Positions 1-11,073 of a stretch of DNA of 64,000 bases are shown in pieces. Numbering within the stretch: position 1 is the first letter of the stretch; the number at the start of each line of letters is the position of its first letter. Source of the DNA: Symsagittifera roscoffensis (Eukaryota > Xenacoelomorpha > Acoela > Convolutidae); assembly GCF_963678635.1 (NCBI RefSeq), contig NC_087064.1:42067165-42131164 (forward strand), read 5' to 3'. The notes beneath the pieces are model-generated. The model did no database searches. It worked only from the letters and a program-made list of their open reading frames with translations, and was not told the origin of the DNA. A program made the position numbers and the translations under genes.

Positions 1-960
1 ATTATCATTCACAACAGTCTTAAGTAAATTTGATCATTCTTTTGATATAAGGTTCACCAAAATCTAAATAGCCGTTTTAGCATTTCTGTAATTGTGAATA
101 AAAAATACTTGAATCGCGACAGTATAGGTATAGGAAAACAATTCAGGATAAAACTTTCATTACGAGGCCAAACTGTGCACTGGTAGATAGTAGCACAATA
201 TTGTGTCAGTATGTTCGTGGATTCCAGAGACAAGTCTTTAAGCATGTTAAAATTGTGTAGGAACGATCAAGGAGAATGAAATAACAAAAGAAAAACAAAG
301 GGAGCGTCCTTGTTGCGGAATCCTGTTAACATTCGCAAAATACAGTTTGGCCTCGTAATGTTTTGAATTAACTGTTTGATTTACTTAAAACAACTGATTT
401 AAATTGCTATGAATGATGGCATAAAAAGCAGGGGCGCCCTCAGGGATTCGACCTCCTTACCAACCAAAGGGCCCCCTTTGGTATTATTTTACGAAATCCA
501 TTTTCGACCAACCGCTTTCGGCGCCTATAAATACAAATTTTGAAGGTGAGCGCTCGCTAAAAACGATTTTTTTAATCGAAATTTTCCAAAACGTGTACAA
601 AAACGGCTTGTTTTTTGGAAAATCAATTTCTGAAAATCCGCCATCCCCCTTTCGAGAAAATCCTATGTCCGCCCCTGATAACAAATATTATTTAGATCGA
701 GAAATCTCTAAAGGGACTCTTAATTTGAAGTTCAAATTGAGGTTGTTTGTTTTGGCGATGAATTAGATGAGCTTCAGCTCCGCTGTCTAAAGTGAGGGGG
801 CAAAAATTGCCAATTGATTGAATTTCTGATCTGAAAAGGAAGTGAAGTGGGATGAAATTGAAGTACATTGAGAGCAAAAAGAAATTGATTGATTGTCGGT
901 ACCTTTTCCCAGTCAATTTGTAAACGCTCTTCTTTTGGTTCAGAAGTGCAGCCTTTAAGT
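1..960. other. left-edge noncoding stretch with dispersed repeat fragment
   Basis: No supported gene. Positions about 425-680 hold a fragment of a dispersed repeat also seen near 15790-15900 and 22640-22740: a 'CAGGG(A/C)TTCGACC' motif, an 'AAAGGG(C/T)CCC' motif, then a 'GAAATCCATTTT' motif. The missing last exon or exons of the Bax-like gene would be expected in this direction, but I could not find a BH2-like exon here. Confidence 0.5.
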
Positions 961-962
961 GA

Positions 963-3900
963 TTGACTGGACGCGCTGTTTATTCAGTCGCAAATGGCAC
1001 TACCATAACCTCTCCATGCAGGCTATGGGGAAGGCATACTTTTTCCGGGTTTTCAGTTACAGAACTTCCTAAATCGATGGGATCGCCCCGGCATTTAACT
1101 TTAATCCTTCTCATTGGTGCCGGCATTAGTCCTAACTATGATCCCTGTACCCTCTCCCCTCGCAAACAGAAAATCTTACGGACCCAAACCAGCGTCCAAA
1201 GGTTGGATCCATTTTAAATGCAGCGGTTGTAAAAGCTCAATAGAGATTTTTACAGCCTCTCGTCGTGAAACTTATACACTGCCCAATTCGGTGACTAACA
1301 AAACTAACCAACCTTACTCTCCAGCCCGTTACAACCCTCTCTCCAATCACTTATCATTTTCCTTCGATCACACCACCCCTCCCCCTTGTAACCAATTAAA
1401 CTTCTAATTCGCGACATGACTCGAACCCCCCTACTGCATCGAACTCCAAAATAAACCAAGCAAACCCCCGTTCTACCAAGTCCGTGAACATTCTGCATTT
1501 AAAGGGTAATTCTCTACCAAGGCCCTGAACATTCTGCAACTAAAAGGTAATGTATCTCTAGGAAGGCACCCAAAATTGCAGCCGTATTGTGCGAGAACCA
1601 GATCTACATCTATATGAGAAACTAGAAATAGAAGAAAGGGGAGCTTTGGGGGCACAAGTGAAGGCCAGCAACCAAAAACATCGTATCACAAATTTCTACA
1701 TCCCTCCACACTCAAGCTGCTCCAAAGACTTCTAAGGTCCCATACGATAGTAGCACGTCAGCATCATTCATGTCAAACATATGGAAAGCTAGGCTCAGAT
1801 CATCCCCATTTTTAATTACAATTTCAATTGCGGAAGATATCCCGTTCGCTTCCCGTAAACTTTTATAAATTTAGAAAATAGACTGGAGAAGTTTTTAACG
1901 ATGAAATTGATGTGATTTAAGCAAAGAAACCATTGCAGCACGAGAAAAACGCCGCATAACGGACCTTTGGTGACACAATACATGCTGCAGCACCTCATCA
2001 TATTCGCCCAGGCCAACCTTTCTTTATTCCAGCTCTCATGAGAAACAAAAAAAATGTCCAATAAAGAGATCAAATCAGGATTTAAACCCATCAAAGCCTC
2101 TTTTAAAAACTTAAAGCAAAAAGATCATGACAAAAACTAACGACAAAAAAAAGAAATGGAGAGAATTTCTGCAGATTTTAAATCACCATACGTCGTCCAT
2201 TAAGTTCTGGAAAGTAGTCCGGTCATTGAATGGCTGCAAATCACCATCCTCTGCTAGGAAACCACCCAATTGTTTTTAATGATAAAAAACGCTCTGGGCC
2301 GGTAGACCTTTCAAATTTTTTCAACGTACAATACACTAAATTGAAAATCCATAAAAATGATAGAGCTCAAAGAGCAGCTAAAAGAAAGGCCTTTAAATTT
2401 AGATTCGAAGTTAAACCCTCGCGGCACCCTCTGAAAACTGAGAAAAAAGTCATAGCGGGAACTTTATAACCAGATGGTCTATGCACATACCATCTTAAAT
2501 ATTTCGGGCCCATAGTATTTTAAGCAAACATTTTTAATCGTTCATTCTTTGAGCAAAACTCTTTTTTATCAGCGATGATTACAACCAACCAAGGCGTCCA
2601 AATAGAACAGTCCTGGTCACGCTTCTTTTATCAAAAACTTTTATTCTGGCCACATTGCACCCTCTTTGATCTTTTTCATTGCAACAGCGTACCGGAAAGC
2701 CTAACTAAATAGTTGTTAGTCTACCTGAGTGTGTGTCAATAAAAAACTAGGTTAAGGAACGCCTTGTCAAAATCTAAGATTGTTCGTACAGGCGTCCTTC
2801 AAAGCTCAGTCTAATCGCCAACACTTTTTTAACGTCCATGACGCTGCACTGTCGCCCTCGATGTAAAATTGCAATCTTACGCGGACGACTTTCACCTTTT
2901 TATCCAGTCCGCCAACATCTCAACAGCCTCAATCTTATCCAATTATCTATTTCATTTACAAACTTTTAACCTCATGGTCTTTTGTTTTTTCTTAATGTTC
3001 GTCCAGCCTTTTTCTTCTTTCAACAAAGATTTTACAGTTTGCATACACAAGCGAAAATATGATAAAGCTACTGGGAAAAATTAAATGAATAAAACTTTGA
3101 GTCTACTTAATTTCGTAAATGGCGCACGCCAATTATGAGTCAACATAAATGTTAAGTGACGCCAGCCAATAATGACGCATAAGCAGTACCACTCAGTTTT
3201 TTAAAAAAGAAATTTGCCAACTACCATGCCTCAATTGTGCTATTTGTAATATAATAGTTTGTGTTATTATCCTTAGCAATGACTGTTCTTAATAGCTGGA
3301 TCAAAATGAACACCTTCAAAATGAACATACTTGGTCGCAACAACTGCATCGAAACAATATTTGCGACTTAGGCTGAAAAAAAACAGATAGTTCACACTAT
3401 AACACAAACTATGCTTGTGTAAACACTCATCAGAATGCAGAAATGAACAACGCTATACTTCCCCTCAAAAAATATCCCATATTACTTGGGTGTCTTCTTT
3501 GACTGGTCGCCAAAATTCGCAGAAAATTGCAAGCGAAGATCCTCAAAAGCCACTCTCAGAAAATCGATCGTGAAGGCTCTATCCGAGACTTCATGGGGCC
3601 AGTCTAAAGAATCTTTACTGGCTACTTTTAAAGCTTTGGCAAAACACTTTTAAATTATGCGATCCCTGCCTGGTCCCACACTGTCATAAAATCGTCTTTG
3701 AACACACTGCCATGATGACAAAATGATGACTTCCGCATTATAACAGGGCGCTTAAAGATGAGCGGAATAGAGCATTTAAACTCAGAATTTGTACTTTTCG
3801 ATAGGAACCACCACCAACTAATGGCGTCACATTTCGCCCTCAAAACTTTCGTTCCATCAAATCCGCTACTTGTTGTGATCATTATCCCGAACCCCCATGG

Positions 3901-4250
3901 AGGTTCTTTCATCTTCAACATTTTAAATTGCTTCAAAAGCAACTACACACTTATACAGTTAGGCAGGCCATATCAGATTCACCGCTACCAAAAAATCCGC
4001 ACCTCAGACCACCTAAAAGATCACCCATGCTGAAGAATCCCTCTCCCGTTCCACAAGGAGAACCCTTTCCCAGTTAAGGTCCGGGTACACCCCATCGTGA
4101 ATCCGTACCTGAATCGAATTGACCCCAACGTCCCCCCACACTGCCCTTCCCCCTATACACTCTTCATTTTTAACTGTTCCCACAACATCGTAACCCCAAT
4201 AGACGTGTGGCCTATTCCTACCGAATTTTTCTGGGGCTTGTTTTGAGCAT
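963..4250 (+). mobile_element. degenerate non-LTR retrotransposon with EN-RT (CR1/Jockey-like)
   Basis: Decayed remains of one long element, read across several frames. Near 1085-1260 there is a hydrophobic run with 'GAGI' followed by a Cys-x2-Cys stretch, matching the N-terminus of the better-kept copy at 45.5 kb. At 1540-1730 are AP-endonuclease remnants: 'LNILQL' and 'FYIPPHSSC', the latter matching 'YYIPPTSSC' in the other copy. At 2150-2450 is the region just upstream of the RT domain. The RT catalytic 'YADD' is intact at 2878-2889. At 3640-3890 is the post-RT region ('LNYAIPAW', 'HLNSE'), and at 4060-4140 the terminal 'LSQLRSGYTP'. Stops and frameshifts are everywhere, so it is dead. 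A 41-bp direct duplication lies at about 1475-1555. Domain order and family type are well supported; the exact ends are not. Confidence 0.7.
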
Positions 4251-4563
4251 ACCGGACGCGCCCTTAGAGGGCTAAAAACAATAATACGCCCTTATTCTGA
4301 GAAACCGTCTAAATTACACAGTCAACTTCATTTTGTGTCAGAGACGCGTTTTGAGCCCGGAAACCATCCGAAAATTTAAGGAACAACAAACGATCAATAA
4401 CTTTTCAATTCGCAAGGCAGAAGTAATTACAAACTGATTTTTCTCGTTGCAGTCACGACATCAGTTCATGTTCCAGTAACTTCTTATCTGTTACGTCTTC
4501 CTAGACTACAAGGAGATCGAACACGAAAACCGAGGATTAAAGACTTTAGTTGTGAGAAGATAC

Positions 4564-6987
4564 CTTTTTTGAGGATGACCCAGGAGGCGAAGCTGAAGTA
4601 GGTGAGGATGCGAGACCAGGATATCTCTTGAGGGTTCGAGAACAGTCGCACAGCTATCTGGCCCAGTCCCTCTATGATCTGTCCTACACTGTCTCCTAGC
4701 TCCCCCATCATGGCCTCGAAGTCGTCCTGGTAGCGCACTCTGAGCTGTAGAGAAGCCCTGTTTATTTCAAGCCCCAGCTGAAACAACCAGTCAAAAATCA
4801 ATGTGAAGACACAGACGCGAAGGTGGCACATAAATTGCCAGTAAAAACACTAGTTTTGATTTGGTCATTAAAAACTGGTTTATGGCACTTCTCGATATAG
4901 ATTCGTTTGTGTACATTTTGAAATCGAGTAAATTTTTTTAACCGAAAGAGCCTGCGCAAACGGTTTAGATTTTTTAATTGAACAATTGACAATAAGCATC
5001 GATTGTAAGCAAATATAATTGTCAAATTCATAAGATATAAATTTTGAAAAATCATAATTTTAGAATCCGCATGCCAAAACTCATTTAAGAACTCGCTATG
5101 TGGATTGGTAGTATACCATTTGTCCCTTTTCAGGAACTGAACCAAAATTTTTTCTAGGGGCGAATTTTTTTAAAAAAATTGTCGACCTTTTTCTAGACTG
5201 ACCAAATTGATTTTCCAAGTTATCTAAGAACACTATTAAGACGCTATTTTGCAAATTGCCGTTTTTTGGATTTTTTTGAAATATTTTGACCAAAAAATTT
5301 GTTTTTTTTTGCCCTCCTCCGCTCATTTGTAGCAAATATTGGTGCCGAAAGTGCCGCATGAGAATTTTGGGGACAAAAGGGCGACCTTTTGAGTTCTGAG
5401 AAAATTGGGGCGTCCGCTATAGCCTATGTGCCTGCCCTCTTCTATATTCAACAGATTATAATCAAAACGAGCCGTTCGCAAGTATAGCAAACAACACGAA
5501 CTTCATTAGCTCCCAGTTACTGTGTAGAGCCACAGGATGTTTGAAAAAGTTTGTAACGATTCAACATTTTTTTGAAAAATGAGCTTTCATTTTTTGACCA
5601 ACCATAACCAACAGAGTTGGAAAAGAGTATATGAACGCAAATTGAATTGTTTTTTGAAAAATTTGATTTTCAAAGAAAAAAAGTTGCTTTTAACGCTCTT
5701 TGAATTTCTAGAACTATTTATCATTGGCTTTTTTTTGATAAAATTAACCCAATTTGAGAAAACTGGATCAATAAGTAAAATCTTTATTTCGCTGGGAAAT
5801 CTTAACATTCGAAAACAGAAATCAATCACGTCTATCATGACTTTAACACTTTTACTGTTCGATACTCAAATTGATCTTTCTTTTAACAAAGGAAATGAAC
5901 TGAACTGAGAAAAAATCAAAAGTCAAAGCGAAAAAGTAAATTAGAGGATGAACAAACTAAGACTTTTCCCGAAAAAATTACAAAAAAATTATCGCGGCCT
6001 ATATAAGATATAAGAGTCTGAACTACATTCATCGGCTCTTAAAACAGTTTAAGTTTTAAAAACTGCGCTCTAGAGTCTCACACACAAACCACGGAAACTT
6101 AATAAATCACAAACATTAGCCAAAAATAAAGCATAAACAGATGCTATTAAATTTCCAATGCTACAGATCGTGATTATAGCAAGTGCCACCAAATAAGTGA
6201 ACACTTCTAATGAACACTTTTATTTGCCAGTAAGGTTAGAAAAAAAAGGTTCGCACAAATACACTTCGCTGCTCGCAAAAGTAATAAAACGATCCTTTCC
6301 ATGAAACCGAATTTGAAAAGCTTTAGCAATACTGACATCATACTCAAGGAAAACTTTTTTTCGTCACAAATTTTGCCCTAAACAGTATCCAAGGTAACCT
6401 TTCGTGCCAAACATTTTGGCAACATATTACATAAGAATTAGTTGTGAATCGCTGGATGAACCTGGAACAAGGTCTCGTCTGATTCGGACCTGCGCCCGGT
6501 GCCTTCCAGGGAGTCGAAAAAGGTTTGGACACTGTCTCCAGAGTTGTGGGTGGAGGCATCCTCCATCAGGTATCCCTGCAGCACCAGAGTGGTCTGTCTC
6601 TCCACTGGAACTGGCTGGGCCATAGTCACCGAGGTAGTGTGACTCATCGTGGGCCTCACCTGGAGGAGGAAAAAATAACGTATTGCTCCAAATGGTGCAT
6701 TAGAAAAAGAGCAAGTTATATTAGCATCACAAAAATTTAGCGTAACGATGTCATAAATTTAGCATAACTAAATTATCATTTAGGTTATCGGACTCAATTA
6801 CATTGCAGGTTTGAAAAAATGAAGCTAAGATAGGAAATTGTGAATTGAAAAACAAAGAGCAATTTAAACTAACCACGAGTGCAGCCGAGGGCGAGTCGGA
6901 TGCGGCTTCTGATATGTTGGGCAAGTCGGCGACAGAATCACCATCACCACAATTGTGGCCGTTCGATTGGTCCGAATCATTAGACAT
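4564..6987 (-). CDS. Bax-like Bcl-2 family apoptosis regulator, 3' end missing
   Basis: Three exons on the minus strand: exon 1 6987-6874 (38 codons, ATG start), exon 2 6659-6462 (66 codons), exon 3 4777-4564 (71 codons plus one base). The introns have GT donors and AG acceptors, and the first two joins are in phase 0. Exon 2 carries 'LVLQGYLMEDAS', which resembles the Bax helix-1/BH4 segment. Exon 3 starts with a BH3-like helix ending 'RYQDDFE', followed by BH1 'ISWSRILTYFSFAS' and 'LVLK'-like 'VILKK'. The 'FAS' in BH1 favours Bax over Bcl-2/Bcl-xL, which have 'FGG' there. Family members act at the mitochondrial outer membrane. BH2 and the C-terminal membrane anchor are not found between 1 and 4560, so the gene probably continues past the left edge. 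The donor after 4564 ('AAAAAG|GTATC') implies at least one more exon, entered in phase 1. The BH3 is odd: Gln replaces the usual Gly and the key Leu is out of register. Confidence 0.8.
4778..6461 (-). other. intron 2 of the Bax-like gene
   Basis: This AT-rich intron holds repeat debris. About 5100-5420 is a fragment of a low-copy repeat sharing short blocks with the left edge and with the element at 50.9 kb. About 5740-5830 is a copy of a repeat with an 'AACCCAATTTGAGAAAACTGG'-like block followed by a 'TTTATTTCGCTGGGAAA'-like block. Similar copies lie at 12900-12960 and 60820-60890, all in the same orientation. No coding exon was recognised. Confidence 0.5.
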
Positions 6988-7609
6988 TGTATGGTCAAAT
7001 GGCCGCTCCTTTCAAACGGGGTTTAAGGGTCACAAATAGCCGACGTTTGAGTACAAAACAAATGATTCCCAGAAGGGTAACTTTGATATGAACGCAAGGC
7101 TAACCAGATGGCTGAGCTTAAACCGATGGTTGAGAGAGAGAAGGTGATGCAAAATAAAGTAGGATCCTTCGAGGTCACCTACTGTTGGTATGTCGACAAG
7201 ATTCGAGCTGATTTCTCTAAACTACGGATCGCAATATTGCCAAAATAAGTCAGTCAGGCATTTGTAAAACTATCTGAAAACAACCTAGCGATTGTATAGA
7301 ATCAAATTAATCATCATATCTTTTATTTTGCAGCTTGATCAAAAAACCAAACTTTAAAACCTCATCTAATAAAAATGATACAAGATGAAAATGCAGCAAG
7401 GATTGCCAGTTACTGTGCAAGAAGAACAGAAAGTTCTGACTACTTTGTCAGAATTTTTAAATTATTTTTCATCTAGTTACTGTCTTTTCTTGTACGTTTT
7501 TTGATGATAGAACTCGCTCGACAAAAAATTAAAAAGATAGACAAAAAATTTAAAAAATTCAAACCAGTTTTTCTCGACACTGGGACAATTTTTTTGTGAA
7601 ATTTTAATG

Positions 7610-7750
7610 ACGTTCGAATCACGACTGAAAAGGCTTTAATATCACTCGAACCATTCCGATGATTATGATGTTGCGTGGAAAACAAAAAATGAAAAAAACT
7701 AAAACACACCGAATACAAGGTTCCTACCCATTTTCAATAGTCGGAACAAT
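7610..7750 (+). repeat. dispersed repeat family A, copy 1
   Basis: Contains the ordered landmarks 'ATATCACTCGAACC', 'CGATGATTATGATGTT', 'GTGGAAAACAAAAAA' and 'ACACACCGAATAC'. The same order recurs at about 15590-15710, 20340-20480 (partial), 22420-22560, 47310-47430 and 60150-60270, always on this strand. No coding potential or terminal repeats were seen. The class is unknown. Confidence 0.6.
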
Positions 7751-9714
7751 AAAACAAGCACTGCACACAGGTTAAAAAAAGACACTGAATAACTTGAGGT
7801 GACCTGACCCATCATCAGCTAAAAGTAGATGAACAATACCTATTCAACGGGCTCAATGCGGCAGCAAAGAATCAGTTTGATAGATCAGGCTAATAGTTTT
7901 ATATATAAACTGATTAGAATATAGTCAGTTGTTGGGTTTGCGGTAGCCTAAAAACTATCACCTTCAGCTTTCATCAGAATTCATGATCAAATGAAAATTT
8001 GTCAAATGAAATTTCAATTATATCAATCTAGATAATCAAAAACTGATGCATTTATTGGAAGAAAACAATGACAGGAAACAAATAATCAATTTTGAGGAGG
8101 ATAACCAACACGACTTTTAATCAAAATGATAACAAATGATAACAAACTCTAATTAAAAATGATTGCAACAAAAATGTTAATCCAAATTTGGCCACATGTT
8201 GCATTAACATGTAGCCAAATTGCAAAAACATGTAGCCAAAAAATAACTGCTATTTAAAGAAATACGCAAAGAAACGATCAATTACACCAACTTTATTTAG
8301 CTAAATTGGTACAATTTCGATCTGAATCAACCGAAGCGTTGTGAATTTAAGAAAATCTGTTATAAAACTCTTTAGATTAAAGTGGTAAAATCAGCATTAG
8401 CTTAATACTTCTGATATAAAAATCAATAATGGCATTAAAACTTCTGACTGGCTTAAGCGTGGCTATCAAATAAGATGTGATGTAATTCTATTTGATAAAA
8501 ATGAAGACTTCAAATTTAGTTAAATGTAGAAATAGTAACAAGTGAGATCACACGTTCCGACAATCCAGCTTAATCAGATGCCAGTGAGAAATGCTTACGC
8601 TAGTACGCTACCACTACCAGCATCAGGTGCCTGGAAAAGAATGGTGACTCACTCAGTGGTAGAACTGAATGATTAAACGTCAGTCTAGTGGTACTTTTAA
8701 CTGAGACGCACAAAATCTGTCCTTTCTATGCTCAATCAATGAGCGTTCCGCGTTCCAGTTTTCATCAGACCTTTTAATACGACGCCCAATTTCAATAACA
8801 GCAACAAGAATTACCGGTTGCTGTGCAACTCGCAACAATGCTTATAACACGTTCAATTTTCGGGAAAACATTTAAGTACAGAAAAAAAACCATCATTTTT
8901 TGACGTTTTTATACTGAGGAGAACAGGGCAACTTTTTATTTTCACATTGAAGGCGAAAATTAGTTTGCTCGAAACCTAAATAATTTCATATAGACTAAGA
9001 AAATACAAAAACTTTATGGTAAACAGCATAGGCGGGTTTAGGATTTTCTCGATGCCGCAAATTTAAAAAAAAATCAAAAATTTGGTCGACTTGTTAGATC
9101 GTCCAAAATAATTTTCTGAGATTTGAACAGGTATTTTGGAGTGGCTTCCCGCTTAAAATAAGTCATTTATGGTCTAAATTCAGCATATTTTTTTTCTAGA
9201 AGCAGTGATAACTATAGTTAAAAAAACGTTAAAATGTAGCATTCAAATTCTAGCATAAATAATGCTCAGGTTGGCCTTTAAGCAAATTTCGTCTAATATT
9301 AGTCTGATCGAAAAAATGAAGACCCTGAAGTTAAAAAAACCTGAAGATTTTTCTTGAACTGGAACGATTTTTTGAAGTTTTTAAGAATCTGAATCGTGTC
9401 CAATAGGGCTTCAAAATGATACAATCTATGAGCAGAACAAGTCTAAAATGAAAAACACATGCACTTTCAACTACAAGGGAAGTTGCGCAGACACCTGTTG
9501 TGCCGAAAAAAAAAGATTAACACAATTAAAAAATTTTCAAGTCCACCTCCCTGAACATTCAAAGAACAACATTTTCACTAGCAAGTAAAGTTGCTTACAG
9601 GACAAACAAGATGTGTGATGCGGCAACTAAGCCGACAAACTTTAGCAGAATAACGGAAGTCCAACAATTCTATTTTAACCATTTTTTTTAATTGCATGCA
9701 TACTAAGAAAACAA

Positions 9715-9795
9715 GGTCCGTCCGAAAGCCGAACCCCCGACCTTAGGGTACAAAGGCCACCGCGTTAACTCTAGGCCAAGTGGGAAGGAAGCTGG
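9715..9795 (-). repeat. tRNA-derived fragment (SINE head or tRNA pseudogene)
   Basis: On the minus strand the sequence reads like a degraded tRNA. A D-arm/A-box-like block 'TGGCCTAGAGTTAACGCGG' is followed by an anticodon-like arm with the 'CCTT...AAGG' stem, then a T-arm/B-box-like 'GGTCGGGGGTTCGG'. The T stem is poorly paired and the acceptor stem is not convincing, so it is unlikely to be a working tRNA. Such blocks commonly form the 5' heads of SINEs. No clear 3' tail was identified. Confidence 0.5.
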
Positions 9796-11073
9796 AGGTT
9801 GTGAAACTTTATTAAAAAAAGCAAGTTGAAGATGAGTTAAAACGAGTCAGAAACGTTGTTCACTCGAAAAACTCTTGTTCTCGATTTCAAGACACTTGCT
9901 CTCGCAAATAAAACAATACCTGATGTTGTCGCACAGAAATTTTTGTCGTCACAGCGCAATATAGATTCAATTTGCTATAAAACAAACCCAAACCATTTAA
10001 TCGAAAAATATATATGTGAAAAAAGAAAATTTTTAAATATCAGACTTGGTAAAATGAGAAGTTACAAATTTTCAACATCAAATTTAAAATCAAAATAAAA
10101 TCCAAGCTTAACAAACATTAACCGAAAAACAAGTACCAGATAAAAACAAATTTCATTTAAAAACGGGAAATGAACCGACGGAAACTAGGCCGAAAATCAC
10201 GAATCGTATAAAACATCAAGAAAATTATTTGAAAAAACCTAACACCGGAAACGGACTTCACCTGATGAATACCTAAATGAAGGTATTCTATTTGAATTTT
10301 CTAGAAATTGAGCATGTCTGAAGTTTACCATTCCTAAACATTTTACCATTCTGTGTCCAAAGTTATTAACGGGGAAAAAGTCTGGCATCCGATTGCAATA
10401 CCCTTTCTTATCGCAAAGGTAACCATATTTAAGGCCTTCCGGAATACCTTGCGGTAGTCAAAACTGGCTAGAAAAAAATATATAAAAAAACAACCCTGAT
10501 CCAGAGTCCTTTTCCACACTTCGAGAGTAGTCGGCACAAAGAGATAGTTTCGGAAGACAAAGTTTCATTCTCGGAATATCCGATGACACTGGAACATCTG
10601 AAAAAATTGCATTGATATTATTAGCACTTTTATGGACAGAAACTGTGGCATACAGAAACTTCATCAAGCACTCTCTGAGAACTCTCTAAAAACATGCAGA
10701 AGCAGTTAAAATCTCAGTTACAAGAAATGCTAGTTAAATTGTTTTCTAAAATCTAGACCCCAATAAATCTAGAAAATCTCGATACAATTTATATTAATTA
10801 ACATTAGAAACAATGTTTGAAGCTTCCAGCAAACCAGCCGCATAAAACCGAAGCGCAAATTTACCAATCTACAGGGCATAAAACTCAGTATATTTAAATA
10901 CTCAACCATCCTGCAAGCTTTTCAACTTTTAACTCAAAGGTCCAATGTCTTACTTCATTGCTCAAATCTATCTACAAAAGCATTGTCAAACTCTCAACAT
11001 TGTCATTTAAGATGGTCAAAGCATTGTTTTACTTCCATTGAGCTTCGAAATCTGGTTGACGTTTTGATTCGAA

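Larger units (their letters stand above)
6988..11073. other. intergenic region between divergent Bax-like and CTL genes
   Basis: No supported protein gene. It should contain the 5' regions of both flanking genes, but I see no convincing TATA box or other core promoter. A copy of the dispersed 'TATCACTCGA...ACACACC' repeat lies at about 7610-7750, and a tRNA-derived fragment at 9715-9795. Short direct repeats of 'ACATGTAGCCAAA' occur at about 8208-8240. The remainder is AT-rich sequence with homopolymer runs. Confidence 0.5.

Noticed and set aside
1370-1400. Minus-strand 'GEGW' resembling a BH2 core for the Bax-like gene
   Set aside because: Lies inside the plus-strand retroelement, lacks the surrounding BH2 residues and has no suitable splice acceptor.
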